A stretch of DNA of 64,000 nucleotides from Oryzomicrobium terrae. Lineage in GTDB: Bacteria; Pseudomonadota; Gammaproteobacteria; Burkholderiales; Rhodocyclaceae. Of the stretch, positions 27,415 to 37,353 are shown piece by piece. A model generated the notes under the pieces. That model saw only the letters and a list, made by a program, of their open reading frames with translations. It was not told the origin of the DNA and ran no database searches. The DNA is taken from contig NZ_CP022579.1 in the NCBI RefSeq assembly GCF_008274805.1, forward strand, positions 2,852,001 through 2,916,000, written 5' to 3'. Made by a program: the position numbers and the translations under genes. How positions within the stretch are numbered: position 1 is the first letter of the stretch; each line of letters starts with the position of its first letter.

Positions 27415-28326
27415 TCAAATCGGGGTCAACCAGGATGCGTGCTGCTCAAGCTCCCCACTTACAGCAGCATGATATTGTTTAAGCAATGCGAGAGTAATCT
27501 TACCTGGACTACCATCCCCGATCTTAAATTGATCCACTTGGCCGACTGGCGTTAATTCTGCAGCCGTTCCACAAAGGAAAATTTCATCGGCCAAATACAA
27601 TTCTGTACGATCAACTACTCGCTCTTCAACTAAAAGCCCCATTTCTCCACCGAGAACAATGACTGTCTCGCGAGTAATGCTATTCAAAATTGAAGAGGTG
27701 CAGAGCGGGGTTATTAACCTCCCATCCTTAATTAGAAAAATGCACGCCCCAGTGCTTTCCGAAAGTTTTCCATCTGAGGCAAGAAATATTGGCAGATCAC
27801 AGCCAAACGCCTTAGCCTGGTTATATGCGTAACGGGAATTTATGTAATTAGCACCCAATTTAACCCGAGGGGGAAGAGAGTTATCTCCGATACGCACCCA
27901 TGATGAAACACATGCTTTAAGTGCTTTTAATTGAAGAATATCACTCCGACATTTCTCGATTGGAGCAACAAACAAATTGATAGGCTCAGAACTTGTCCAA
28001 GATCCTTCTCCATCAACAAACACAGCGACCCGAATAGCAATATCAGAACGATAGTCATTAGCCCGAACCACCATTTTAATAATACTTTCCAATTCACTCA
28101 TGTTATATGGAGAGCAAAATCCTACCAGGCTGCACGAGTCAAAAAGCCTTTCGAGATGCTCATTTAATCTGAAAACATTCAAGGCACCAGTTTTCTCTGA
28201 TCGATATGCTCGAATACCTTCAAAGACACTCAATCCAAATTGAGCCGCCGGTGAAAGAGCACCAATCATCGCACTCTGAGAGTCTACAAGCGCTCCAGAC
28301 AACCAAATAGTTCTTTTCATGCGCAT
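27415..28326 (-). CDS. Class IV aminotransferase (branched-chain amino acid aminotransferase-like)
   Basis: 303-aa fold-IV PLP enzyme related to IlvE and D-amino-acid transaminases: FGLSVFEGIRAY near residue 32, the lysine region SLPPRVKLGANYINSRYA (catalytic Lys), LSESTGACIFLIKDG, TSSILNSITRETV and EIFLCGTAAELTPV. The chosen ATG at 28326 overlaps the stop of the GT2 gene (TGATG). In this locus it may aminate a 2-oxo acid made by the adjacent aldolase, which is inference. Confidence 0.85.
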   Translation of the reverse strand: MRMKRTIWLSGALVDSQSAMIGALSPAAQFGLSVFEGIRAYRSEKTGALNVFRLNEHLERLFDSCSLVGFCSPYNMSELESIIKMVVRANDYRSDIAIRVAVFVDGEGSWTSSEPINLFVAPIEKCRSDILQLKALKACVSSWVRIGDNSLPPRVKLGANYINSRYAYNQAKAFGCDLPIFLASDGKLSESTGACIFLIKDGRLITPLCTSSILNSITRETVIVLGGEMGLLVEERVVDRTELYLADEIFLCGTAAELTPVGQVDQFKIGDGSPGKITLALLKQYHAAVSGELEQHASWLTPI

Positions 28327-29066
28327 CACTTTATATAATGATTATAAACACCATTTAATATATAACTTACATACGCCTTCATGCGCATCCATAATGGCAA
28401 GCCACTTCTTTCAACCACGATTCCAAAAAACTTTAGCTGGGTGAATTTATTCTTTGTACTACCAGAAGGGTAGTAAACACACAGAACTTCATGAATAGCC
28501 TTGTACTTGAAAAGTTCCGACTTTGCCAATCGAAACCAGAAATCAATATCTTGTGCATATCTTAGATTTGCAAAGCGCTCTACTTCAACAAGTGCGCGCG
28601 CTAGCAAAACAGTTGAAGTTCCAATTCCACGTTTAACAAGAATATCTGATGCGGCATCAATTGATGCGGGGGGGAATACTTCATTTGAACGCCCCTCGAA
28701 GGAATAGCCCGTAACAATAAAAGTCGCCCCAGCCTTAGCCGCCTCCATTTGCTTTAGTATTTTTTCGGGCAGCCAAAAATCGTCCGCATCCAAAAAAGCC
28801 AAAAACTCTCCAGCACTCTGTTCTATTGCTGCATTTCGTGCCCCACCAGGTCCTCTCTGCCCAAAATTTTTCACCACTTTAATTAGCAGATCAAAATCTT
28901 GCAGGGCATCGGCAATAGCCCCCTGAGAGTGATCGCCATCGTTTGCAATCACCACTTCAAAATCGACCCCAGGGCATTGTTGCCAACATAGCTGAATAGA
29001 CTCAACAGCACGACACAACAGATCCAATCTGTCGTGAAATGGAATAATAACACTTAGTGAACGCAT
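28326..29066 (-). CDS. Family 2 glycosyltransferase
   Basis: 246-aa GT-A fold enzyme: LSVIIPFHDRLDLLCRAVESI at the N-terminus, VVIANDGDHS, the RGPGGARNAAIEQSAGEFLAFLDADDFW segment with the DAD metal motif, and a later YAQDIDFWFRL. It is probably cytoplasmic, adding one sugar of the repeat unit. ATG 29066 is used rather than a TTG at 29087. Donor and acceptor are unknown. Confidence 0.9.
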   Translation of the reverse strand: MRSLSVIIPFHDRLDLLCRAVESIQLCWQQCPGVDFEVVIANDGDHSQGAIADALQDFDLLIKVVKNFGQRGPGGARNAAIEQSAGEFLAFLDADDFWLPEKILKQMEAAKAGATFIVTGYSFEGRSNEVFPPASIDAASDILVKRGIGTSTVLLARALVEVERFANLRYAQDIDFWFRLAKSELFKYKAIHEVLCVYYPSGSTKNKFTQLKFFGIVVERSGLPLWMRMKAYVSYILNGVYNHYIK

Positions 29067-29113
29067 CTCCGCTCGACGACTCCGCAAATGACCTTTTTTA
29101 TATCCTAAATAGT

Positions 29114-30445
29114 TTACTCAAGCTTCGAATTCGAATAACTATCGGAATCACCACTTAGATCAACGTAAACTTTCATCGGAACTAGCAACAAGTAAAAAAA
29201 AGGCGATATCGTCACATTCATAATGACAATCCATCCTAAATTTGTCAGAGGGAGCACCACACCAAGAGGCTTAAGGGCTTTAGGCAAGCTGGCCAAATTC
29301 TTCCAAATAGAAAGTATCGCAACCACAAAAAGCAAAAATACGCCAAAGTAACCTACATCGATCAGCATGGACGGCAAGGTGCTGGTCCGTACGACACCAT
29401 TATTTGTGGACTTTTCAATCCCACTTTCTGAGGTGGCCTGTTGCATTCGCGAATACATGAGTGACTGGTGCGAATACATGCCATGCCCCCACAGCCCTCC
29501 CCCTTCAGATTCAAGCGTTTTTATAGCAACAAAGATTGGCAAAAGACGATCATAATCGCTTGACTTAAAGCCAACATTCCCAGCAGCACCACTTAACCCC
29601 TCACCTGAACTAGATTTAATAGCCACTGCTCTACCAACATCTAGCAAAGGGTTAATGTGGCGTGCTAAAAAATCGCTTGGACTAAAGTCTTTTCCAAAAA
29701 CCATATCGTGATTTGTTGCCAACCCAAGTACATGGACAACAAAACAGCCAACAATCAGCGCACCAAAAAAAACGGCCCTTGCCCTATAAAAAAAATAGGG
29801 CCCCAATATTACAAAAGGCACAAGCATAGATATTCTTGAATCGAAATATCCGCCAACGCACACCATTAACAGGAGAGCGGACAACTCATATCGGCAATCT
29901 TCGCGCCTCACTGCTCGAATTACTGCCATTGCACAAATCGGGATAAGCAACCAGAAATTGAATGCAGATCCATTAACGTACCAACCCTGATAAAAAAATC
30001 TATCATTGTGGACAAATTGCCCAATCAACCCCCATATCTGAATATAGATAACCGCTGCAAAACTACCCGCGAGAAGGGCTTTTCGAATACCGTGAATCTT
30101 CCCATATTGCAGCCGTACCGCAACAATCAAGTTCACGCCAAAGAACAAGAAAACAAAATAAATTAGTAGCGGCCTTTCAAAAATACCCCTTAATGTTGCA
30201 ACTAGACACACCAAACTAAAGGCAAAAAAAGCCAAGCCTGTTTTACTTGAGAAATAATTAAAAAACAATCTCCGCCAGCCATCGCCCTTATCAAAAACAA
30301 AGACAAGCAAGCTTGTAACATACAGAAAGAAAGCGCTAGCGAGCAATAACGCATGCCCCTCATATTGAACGGGATACGCCGCTATTGACAACCCCAGCAG
30401 ACTTTCTCTAATGCCCCGCCTTCTTAGCAAGCCAAAGATCGACAT
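29114..30445 (-). CDS. O-antigen polymerase-like membrane protein (Wzy candidate)
   Basis: 443-aa hydrophobic protein with roughly ten membrane segments and a large periplasmic loop toward the C-terminal half (about residues 250-345, containing SSGEGLSGAAGN and GGGLWGHGMYSHQS). This topology is typical of Wzy/WaaL proteins; sequence identity between members is usually low. As the only multi-span protein here apart from the flippase, it is the best Wzy candidate. ATG 30445 overlaps the methyltransferase gene by 38 nt. Confidence 0.75.
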   Translation of the reverse strand: MSIFGLLRRRGIRESLLGLSIAAYPVQYEGHALLLASAFFLYVTSLLVFVFDKGDGWRRLFFNYFSSKTGLAFFAFSLVCLVATLRGIFERPLLIYFVFLFFGVNLIVAVRLQYGKIHGIRKALLAGSFAAVIYIQIWGLIGQFVHNDRFFYQGWYVNGSAFNFWLLIPICAMAVIRAVRREDCRYELSALLLMVCVGGYFDSRISMLVPFVILGPYFFYRARAVFFGALIVGCFVVHVLGLATNHDMVFGKDFSPSDFLARHINPLLDVGRAVAIKSSSGEGLSGAAGNVGFKSSDYDRLLPIFVAIKTLESEGGGLWGHGMYSHQSLMYSRMQQATSESGIEKSTNNGVVRTSTLPSMLIDVGYFGVFLLFVVAILSIWKNLASLPKALKPLGVVLPLTNLGWIVIMNVTISPFFYLLLVPMKVYVDLSGDSDSYSNSKLE

Positions 30446-31067
30446 AAGTAATTCTCTTATGATTCTCAATTAAAAAACAGCAGTCCGCAAAGACGCTTTC
30501 AACATTCTTGACAGTAATTGAACCGTCAGAGATTTCCCAGCAATGGTGCGGATCAATCCAAATTTTCTTTAATATAAACCTCCTTATAAAAGAGCCAAGT
30601 GTAAGAAAGCCGTGCGGCAAACTAAAGTAGCTTGGTTTATATGTCGGAGACATAAATAAAAAATGAGAGCGCCGATTCGGTATCGTAGCAATTACCTTAC
30701 CACCTGGGCGTAAATATCTTGATATATTCTTAAGAGCGATCTTGACTTTGTCAAAAGGAATATGCTCAAGCACATCAGCAACAATTACAAGATCGTAGTC
30801 TGAAAGGTCAGAAAAATCGGGCTCGCTGAGATCCCGTACATAATCGGGTGCCAGCCGTGCGTTGATGTCTAAGGTGTGGTACACAGAACAGTGCCTCGAT
30901 AGAATATCGCGAACAATTCCATTACCAACGCCGATTTCCAAAACCCTACTTGGCTTTATTGCCAGCGCAGTTTTTAGAATGTGATAATAGCGTATCCAGT
31001 TTACAAAATTAAGCTGATTCAAGTAGTCTTCCGAACTCAAACTAAACTGATCATCAAACCCACTCAT
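30408..31067 (-). CDS. Class I SAM-dependent methyltransferase
   Basis: 219-aa Rossmann-fold methyltransferase: motif I VLEIGVGNGIVRDIL, an acidic strand YHTLDINARLAPDYVRDL, LVIVADVLEHIPF and YLRPGGKVIATIPNR. It is in the middle of the polysaccharide operon, so it may methylate a sugar or a chain end. ATG 31067 follows GGTGAG; another ATG at 31082 would add five residues. The target is unknown. Confidence 0.85.
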   Translation of the reverse strand: MSGFDDQFSLSSEDYLNQLNFVNWIRYYHILKTALAIKPSRVLEIGVGNGIVRDILSRHCSVYHTLDINARLAPDYVRDLSEPDFSDLSDYDLVIVADVLEHIPFDKVKIALKNISRYLRPGGKVIATIPNRRSHFLFMSPTYKPSYFSLPHGFLTLGSFIRRFILKKIWIDPHHCWEISDGSITVKNVESVFADCCFLIENHKRITYVDLWLAKKAGH

Positions 31068-31071
31068 TTTC

Positions 31072-32403
31072 TCACCCAGCATTTAATACTACCTGTTTCA
31101 AGAATCTAGAATAATCAAATGCTATAGCAGCCATGCTATACTTTTCGACATCCTTAGTCACCGAATTCCCTAGAGAGCCACACACCCAATCATTATATGC
31201 GTGGGCAATGAATTCAACTGCCTCCTCTTTTGAAATGGCATAAACCCCCGACTGCGTTTCCTCAACAATTTTTCGTACATTATCGTTTAGATGCCCTCCT
31301 GTTGCTAAGAGCACTCCATCGCATGCCATATATTCAAAAAGCTTCGTAGGATAGACATCCGTCTCATCGGGATCATCCCAATTTAATAGCAAAAGTACAT
31401 CTGCCTCGGCCTGGCGTTCAATCACATACTCGCGCGGATGCATGCCACCGTGGCGGAAAACACATTCTAAATTATATTGAGCAACATACCCATCAAACGA
31501 AATTGGTTTGGGGCCAAGAAAGACCACTTCAATATTTTCATTAGCAGCGGGGCAGGCTTTAAAAATAACCTCATGAAATATCTCAAAGAGCAATCTTAGA
31601 TTTTGCTTTCCTTCATAAACAAGCCCCGTATATAGAAAAGTCATTTTTCTATTTTTTGAGACGCCCAGCCGTGGATTTTTCCTAAAAAAGCCATTTGTGA
31701 AAACAGAAACCGGCCGGTGATGCATATCTTCTAATTTTTTCTTGAAGGAGGGAGTCACAGTAACCAGTTCACGGGCATGCACCATCGTTCGCCTTTCCAA
31801 AAGGCGATCAATAATTTTGTGCAACCATCCATACTCATAACTATGATTCATGGTCCATAAATCACGGAATTCTGCAACCCAGACAATCCCAGTCTTGATT
31901 GAGATTGCTTTGGCACAAACATGAGCAGTTGGATGTGGGGAAGAACTTAGTAGGACATCAGGTTTCCAATTTTCTGCTACACGCACACCTTCGGCCACCC
32001 AATTTTGTCGCGCAGTAACATAATCATCTGGGAAAGCTCCGCGCACCAATCTATACACATTCATCATGGAGCGCAAAGCCGATTTTGCGGAGCTCCATTG
32101 ACTTGCATCAGCTAATTTATTAAGCAGGCCGCCTTGGTACTCTCCTCCGTCATCACCTGCATCGCCCTTTGAAAAAAATCTCTTAATTATTTTTCGATAA
32201 GGAGACCAAATATCATATGGGCACAAGAAACTTACTATCTCCACCTTCTCCTCATTAAGCAGCCCGACATGCTTTTTAATATCTTTAGCGCAACCTGGGC
32301 TTATTATTTTTACATCCCATCCATATTTTGAAAAAAAATGAACTAGCGACGGAACTCTTGGGCTCGCGTGCTGAATATCAGCAACAACCAATAGCTTATG
32401 CAT
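31072..32403 (-). CDS. Family 4-type glycosyltransferase
   Basis: 443-aa GT-B fold protein with KLLVVADIQHASPRVPSLVHFF at the N-terminus, an acceptor domain containing WVAEFRDLWTMNHSYE, a linker at VTVTPSFKKKLEDMH, and a donor domain with TFLYTGLVYEGKQNL and ADVLLLLNWDDPDETDVYPTKLFEYMACDG (Glu of the E-x7-E region). AAGGAG precedes ATG 32403, which overlaps the previous gene by 8 nt. Sugar specificity is unknown. Confidence 0.85.
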   Translation of the reverse strand: MHKLLVVADIQHASPRVPSLVHFFSKYGWDVKIISPGCAKDIKKHVGLLNEEKVEIVSFLCPYDIWSPYRKIIKRFFSKGDAGDDGGEYQGGLLNKLADASQWSSAKSALRSMMNVYRLVRGAFPDDYVTARQNWVAEGVRVAENWKPDVLLSSSPHPTAHVCAKAISIKTGIVWVAEFRDLWTMNHSYEYGWLHKIIDRLLERRTMVHARELVTVTPSFKKKLEDMHHRPVSVFTNGFFRKNPRLGVSKNRKMTFLYTGLVYEGKQNLRLLFEIFHEVIFKACPAANENIEVVFLGPKPISFDGYVAQYNLECVFRHGGMHPREYVIERQAEADVLLLLNWDDPDETDVYPTKLFEYMACDGVLLATGGHLNDNVRKIVEETQSGVYAISKEEAVEFIAHAYNDWVCGSLGNSVTKDVEKYSMAAIAFDYSRFLKQVVLNAG

Positions 32404-33484
32404 GGGCGAAAACTCCTTCGTATGCATTTTTCATTTTTGCTGCCTCGATGCGCATGTCGTTTGAGTGCCTCATCAAATTTTTTGCCACCCGGCCGCACTC
32501 TATACGGCTCGCAGAATTCTCTATAAAGAACTGAATAGCTTCAGCACAAGAATTTGCATTTGACGGTACAAATAACTTCCCGCTAACGCCGTCTTTCACC
32601 CACATAGAGTTTTCACCAACATCAGTAATTACTACGGCCAAGCCACAAGCCATCGCCTCTGCTGTGCTTGACGACAGACCAGAATCCGATAGGGAGGTTG
32701 ATATATATATATCATTCCCTTTTAAAATACTCGGCAATTCATTATATTCGTACCGCCCATAAAAATTGACAACACTCTCTAAGCCTAAGTTATTTTTAAT
32801 ATTGTTTAACCTGGAGGAATCGTACCCTGTTCCATACAAGGAGAGTTTTATGTGAAACCCTCGAACATACAACAGCTTCACCGCCTTTAGAAGTGTTTCA
32901 ATATCATATATGCGCTCATGATTGCGAAGACTTATTAACTTTATCACCCCAAAATCTTCAGCATGCGCTTTTTTACAAAACTTTCTAGTATCGACACCAA
33001 ATCTTATTGGCAATAACTTATTGCTAGAACATCCCAAATCAAGCAACCGCTTCTTCATATTCCCGCCATCATACGTAACAAGAAGAGCACGAGCCAAAGC
33101 CAACTTTAAAAAAACTCGCTTTAAAAAGCTTCTACTATTGATTAATACATCCGACCCCCAGGCGGTTAACACTAACCGCCTAGCGGGCCTTAGATAGGCG
33201 AGCAGAGCGTAATATCCAATATAATGCACATGGATTATTACCTTACCAGCTGCACTGAGCCTATAAAGAGCGCACAATGCTTGAAAAAACCTAAACACAG
33301 CACCACCCTTTGTAAATTCCAAATAATTCACATTGGACGAAATTTTTCCAACATTATTTTCATGAGTCGATATCCAATAAATTTTATATGCACTGGAACT
33401 TAGCAAGCCGACCCATTTATGACTATGCACAGAAGCGGCACTAGCCAAAAAGATTATCTTACAATCATCTCGACAAATCATCAT
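32396..33484 (-). CDS. Family 4 glycosyltransferase (GT-B)
   Basis: 362 aa. The acceptor domain includes VIIHVHYIGYYALLAYLRPARR and the donor domain contains KLISLRNHERIYDIETLLKAVKLL, FYGRYEYNELPSILKGNDIYISTSLSDSGLSSSTAEAMACGLAVVITDVG with the E-x7-E type signature, and DGVSGKLFVP. Typical RfaB/GT4 length. It is the second gene of the locus after the flippase, overlapping the following transferase by 8 nt. Confidence 0.9.
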   Translation of the reverse strand: MMICRDDCKIIFLASAASVHSHKWVGLLSSSAYKIYWISTHENNVGKISSNVNYLEFTKGGAVFRFFQALCALYRLSAAGKVIIHVHYIGYYALLAYLRPARRLVLTAWGSDVLINSRSFLKRVFLKLALARALLVTYDGGNMKKRLLDLGCSSNKLLPIRFGVDTRKFCKKAHAEDFGVIKLISLRNHERIYDIETLLKAVKLLYVRGFHIKLSLYGTGYDSSRLNNIKNNLGLESVVNFYGRYEYNELPSILKGNDIYISTSLSDSGLSSSTAEAMACGLAVVITDVGENSMWVKDGVSGKLFVPSNANSCAEAIQFFIENSASRIECGRVAKNLMRHSNDMRIEAAKMKNAYEGVFAHA

Positions 33485-33609
33485 CGCCTTGAGAAAGCAA
33501 CCGAGCTACGCGCGACAAACAAAACAGCCGCCATAGCTTCAAGGAAATCCAAAGAACAACACGCATATAAAGCGCGAGCTGATGTTTGAAAAACATCCGC
33601 ACTCAAGTC

Positions 33610-34836
33610 TTATAACGTTATGCGTGCGCGCAACCGTCTCATCACCACCAAAACCGAAATACCTGCCACAACTCCCATAACCATCATCTGAACAAATGCT
33701 GCCCCTACTAATCCGTGATGGGGGATAACAAGTCCCTGCACAACGACGAGCAGAGCAATGGCTGGCCCAATGAGAAAAAAATTATACCTTGTGTGCGCTC
33801 CCATCAGTATCACATAGTATGAAAACTGATAGACACCAAAGAGGACTTGGAAAAGAGCCAAAAATAAAAAACTCCACGCCCCAACCTTGACCCCCTCCCC
33901 ATAAACCAAAGAAAAAACAAGATCTCCAGCTATGCAAACCAAAAAAGACAACGTCGCTGCAATCAACACAAACCAAGCAAGCGCTTTTAAGTAAAGCTGT
34001 CTCAACCCAACAAAATCACCGCCAGCCCATTGTTTGACAATTTTTGTATACAAAAAGTACCCTGTACCCGAATACAAAATCGCGACCACGCCTGTTATCG
34101 TCGTAATTGCAGAGTAATAACCAACGGTAAAAATATCCGTTTTATTAACAAGAACATATCGACTAACAGAGAGCAACCCCGTGACAAGAAGCGCATTCAC
34201 AACGACATCAAAAGCGCCATCCATAACTCTAACACTCTGACCTGCTCGCCGCTTTCCTCGACAAGAATTTGCATATTGAATGATAACCAACCCCCCTTGT
34301 AGGGCAAGACTGAGCATCATATACTCTACCAATTCAACCTTAACCCAAAGACAACCGATTAGAGGAACAAGCTTCCCCGCTGTCTTTAATATTACAAAAA
34401 AACTTCCCCTTTTAAACTCTGACCTAGCACGCAGCGCGCTTACACACACAACTTCAAACGCAACATCAACAAACGCAAATGCGACTATAAAAAACAAAAA
34501 CAAAAACGAAACATCACCCCCATACACGAATACCGATATATCTCTTCCATACACCAGGAACAATCCCAACAAAAAAATTGCTTCGATCGCAAAAATAACC
34601 ACCACTTTATTTATATAAATTCTTATTTTTTCACAATCCCCTTCAGGGTTGTTTTTAATCAACAAAGTGCCCTGCCCAAGAATTACAACTACAGAAATCA
34701 TCGCTGCGCTCGCCAATGTTTGAGCGTAAATGCTGTAACTCTTCGCACCAAACGCAGCAACCACCAATGGCAAAAAAATAAAATTTGCGCCTTTTTCAAC
34801 GCAATAAGCAACAAGCCAAATAATCTTTTCCCGCAT
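33610..34836 (-). CDS. wzx: Wzx-type polysaccharide flippase (MOP superfamily)
   Basis: 408-aa membrane protein with about twelve hydrophobic segments, starting IIWLVAYCVEKGANFIFLPLVVAAFGAKSYSIYAQTLASAAMISVVVILGQG, the usual Wzx/RfbX N-terminus. It would flip undecaprenyl-linked repeat units across the inner membrane for polymerisation. It is the first gene of the AT-rich locus, just beyond the tRNA-Ala gene, and is separated from the next gene by a 125-nt AT-rich gap. Identity among Wzx proteins is low, so the call rests on topology and context. Confidence 0.85.
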   Translation of the reverse strand: MREKIIWLVAYCVEKGANFIFLPLVVAAFGAKSYSIYAQTLASAAMISVVVILGQGTLLIKNNPEGDCEKIRIYINKVVVIFAIEAIFLLGLFLVYGRDISVFVYGGDVSFLFLFFIVAFAFVDVAFEVVCVSALRARSEFKRGSFFVILKTAGKLVPLIGCLWVKVELVEYMMLSLALQGGLVIIQYANSCRGKRRAGQSVRVMDGAFDVVVNALLVTGLLSVSRYVLVNKTDIFTVGYYSAITTITGVVAILYSGTGYFLYTKIVKQWAGGDFVGLRQLYLKALAWFVLIAATLSFLVCIAGDLVFSLVYGEGVKVGAWSFLFLALFQVLFGVYQFSYYVILMGAHTRYNFFLIGPAIALLVVVQGLVIPHHGLVGAAFVQMMVMGVVAGISVLVVMRRLRARITL

Positions 34837-34890
34837 CAGAAATTCTTTTATGTGAAAGAAGCAGCCACTTCTGCTTAAACATCAAAAAAA

Positions 34891-34922
34891 AAAACCAGCG
34901 ACTTTTAAAAGTCGCTGGTTTT
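34891..34922. terminator. Palindromic bidirectional terminator downstream of tRNA-Ala
   Basis: A perfect 32-bp palindrome, AAAACCAGCGACTTTT followed by its complement, forms a stem with A/T tails on both sides. It lies 23 nt past the 3' end of the tRNA on the minus strand, so it should terminate tRNA transcription before the wzx start at 34836. Confidence 0.9.
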
Positions 34923-34945
34923 AAAATTTTTACAAAATTGAACGT

Positions 34946-35021
<76 letters not shown>

Positions 35022-35096
35022 AAAACATCTTTCGAATTTTAGCATCACTTATATCTTTGTCAAAGGACCTTCTCAGAAAGACAAGTAAACTAAAAA

Positions 35097-36131
35097 TTAC
35101 GTTTGATCAGCTCCCAAGCCTGCCCCACAAGCCGCACGATCTAACCGATCGTGGATGGCAGCCCAAAGGGCTCCTCTAGGTGGGGACTCGACAAGCAACT
35201 GGGCAACACCAAGCTCATCCAGATGGCGTAACGCAGCATAAAGCTCGTGCGCATATGCACTGGGTGTCGTTGGTGCAGAGACCCATATGATATTGGCAGG
35301 TAATTCCACTGGTGCCGACCGAGACCAAGCGTAAACCGCCATAGACTGATAACCAGCACGAAAAATTTCGACGTCCAAACCAGCTGATTCAACCAGTGTC
35401 ATATGTGTGCGCGGGGCGTAATGGGCGGCCAGAGCACCGGAAACTCGAGGAACCTCGGTGTTCCGTAGGTGTGCAGGAAGGGCCAGTGGCTCACCCATTA
35501 CTGCCTCTAACTGGTCGGGGCGGATGTGCCCGGGGCGGAGAAGGCGTGGTGTACCTGAGGACAGATCCACGATGGTGGACTCGATGCCAACTGGGCATTC
35601 TCCGCCATCGAGAACCATGGCCACCCGATCGCCCAATTCATCGCATACATGGCTGGCAGCAGTGGGGCTGATACGACCGAAACGATTGGCCGATGGACCT
35701 GCCACGCCACCGCTCCCTCCAGCCCGGGAAAACGCCTGGAGCAGTGCCAATGCCACTGGGTGCCCGGGAACGCGCAGGCCCACGGTATCCTGTCCACCGG
35801 TCACAGCATCGGGTACGTAGGGTTGGCGCTTGAGGATCAGAGTGAGCGGCCCAGGCCAGAAATACTCTGCCAGCTCCCACGCAACCGCGGGGATATCCCG
35901 CGCCCAGTCCTCCATAGACTGAGAACAGGGCAGATGCACGATGACCGGATGGTCCGCCGGCCGCCCCTTGACAGCAAAAATCTTGGCCACCGCCGCCGGG
36001 TTGGCCGCATCTGCTCCAAGGCCGTAAACGGTTTCGGTGGGGAATGCCACCAGTTCGCCGGCCTTGAGCAGGGTCACAGCCCGTTCGATTTCGCTGGCTG
36101 GAACTGAGGGACTGGCAGGGGTATCGGGCAT
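35097..36131 (-). CDS. tsaC: L-threonylcarbamoyladenylate synthase (Sua5 type)
   Basis: 344-aa enzyme of the YrdC/Sua5 family that makes threonylcarbamoyl-AMP for t6A37 of ANN-decoding tRNAs. The YrdC domain shows GELVAFPTETVYGLGADA, KIFAVKGRPADHPVIVHL, WPGPLTLIL, VGLRVPGHPVAL and GPSANRFGRISPT. The extra C-terminal Sua5 domain (about residues 235-340, linked by SGALAAHYAPRT) makes it Sua5 rather than the short TsaC form. Upstream of it is the purK-purE-folD group. Confidence 0.95.
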   Translation of the reverse strand: MPDTPASPSVPASEIERAVTLLKAGELVAFPTETVYGLGADAANPAAVAKIFAVKGRPADHPVIVHLPCSQSMEDWARDIPAVAWELAEYFWPGPLTLILKRQPYVPDAVTGGQDTVGLRVPGHPVALALLQAFSRAGGSGGVAGPSANRFGRISPTAASHVCDELGDRVAMVLDGGECPVGIESTIVDLSSGTPRLLRPGHIRPDQLEAVMGEPLALPAHLRNTEVPRVSGALAAHYAPRTHMTLVESAGLDVEIFRAGYQSMAVYAWSRSAPVELPANIIWVSAPTTPSAYAHELYAALRHLDELGVAQLLVESPPRGALWAAIHDRLDRAACGAGLGADQT

Positions 36132-36165
36132 GGATGATATAAAGGATGTCGCCGACTAAAACGAG

Positions 36166-37353
36166 CTAGTCGACAATACCGACAGACGCCCGAGCCGCCC
36201 TGGCAGTTTCCAGTGCACGAGCCGGGTCGGCGTCGATCACGGTGAAATGGCCCATCTTGCGGCCATGGCGGGCATGGTGCTTGCCGTAGAGGTGCAGCTT
36301 GAGGTTGGGCACGGCGTACAGCTTGGCCCAATCGGGTTCCCGGTAACGCTCGTTGCCATCGGCATCCTTCTCGAACCAGATGTCGCCGAGCAGGTTCACC
36401 ATCACCGCCGCCGAGTGGGCACGGGGCTCGCCCAAAGGCAGACCACACAGGGCGCGCACCTGCTGCTCGAACTGGTTGGTGATGCAGGCATCCAGGGTGT
36501 AGTGGCCGCTGTTGTGGGGGCGTGGCGCCATCTCGTTCACGTACAACTGGCCACGGGAGATGAAGAACTCCACCCCCAGGGTACCGATATAACCCAGCTT
36601 TTCGGCGATGCGTTCGGCCACTTCTTGGGCACTGTTGGCAGTGCAGGCAGTGGCTCGGGCAGGGACGATGGAGATATCGAGGATACCCTTGCGGTGGATA
36701 TTCTCGGCCGTGGGAAAGCAGCGAGTCGCCCCTTGCTCGTCACGGGCCAGGACCACCGAGACTTCGTAATCCAGGTGCAGTTTCTGCTCCAGGACGCAGG
36801 TCTCTCCCTTGAAGCCCTGAAAGGCGGCAATGGCCTCCTCGCGGCTGTTCACCACCGCCTGGCCCTTGCCGTCGTAGCCGAAGCGGGCGACCTTGAGGAT
36901 GCCGGGGAAGAGATGGGCGCCCACCTTGGCGGCATCACGCAGGTCATCCTCGCTGATGATGGCGGCGAAAGCAGCGTGGGGGATGCCATTGTCGCGGAGG
37001 AAAGACTTCTCCGCCACCCGATTCTGGCAAATCGCCACGGCGGCAGCATGAGGGCGTACCGGGACGAACTTGGCCAGGTAGTCCAGGGTATCGGCCGGCA
37101 CGTTCTCGAACTCGGTGGTCACGGCCGCACAGCCTTGGGCCAGCTGGTCGAGGGCCGCGTAGTCGTCGTAGGCGGCCTGTAGGTGACGGTTGGCGATCTT
37201 GCCCGCCGGGCTATTGGCATCGGGATCGAGGACCCACACCTGGTAGCCCAGCTCGTGGGCCGCGGCAACGAAGAAGCGGCCGAGCTGGCCGCCGCCGAGC
37301 ATGCCCAGGGTGGCAGGCGGGAGGATAGGAGTGGTCGCGGCGCTCACGATCAC
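36166..37353 (-). CDS. purK: N5-carboxyaminoimidazole ribonucleotide synthase
   Basis: 395-aa ATP-grasp enzyme converting AIR, bicarbonate and ATP to N5-CAIR in purine synthesis. It shows [21 protein letters not shown] at the N-terminus, [16 protein letters not shown], the ATP-grasp loop [11 protein letters not shown] and [18 protein letters not shown]. Start is a GTG at 37353 overlapping the purE stop (GTGA), so the two subunits of the pathway step are coupled. Confidence 0.97.
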   Translation of the reverse strand: MIVSAATTPILPPATLGMLGGGQLGRFFVAAAHELGYQVWVLDPDANSPAGKIANRHLQAAYDDYAALDQLAQGCAAVTTEFENVPADTLDYLAKFVPVRPHAAAVAICQNRVAEKSFLRDNGIPHAAFAAIISEDDLRDAAKVGAHLFPGILKVARFGYDGKGQAVVNSREEAIAAFQGFKGETCVLEQKLHLDYEVSVVLARDEQGATRCFPTAENIHRKGILDISIVPARATACTANSAQEVAERIAEKLGYIGTLGVEFFISRGQLYVNEMAPRPHNSGHYTLDACITNQFEQQVRALCGLPLGEPRAHSAAVMVNLLGDIWFEKDADGNERYREPDWAKLYAVPNLKLHLYGKHHARHGRKMGHFTVIDADPARALETARAARASVGIVD

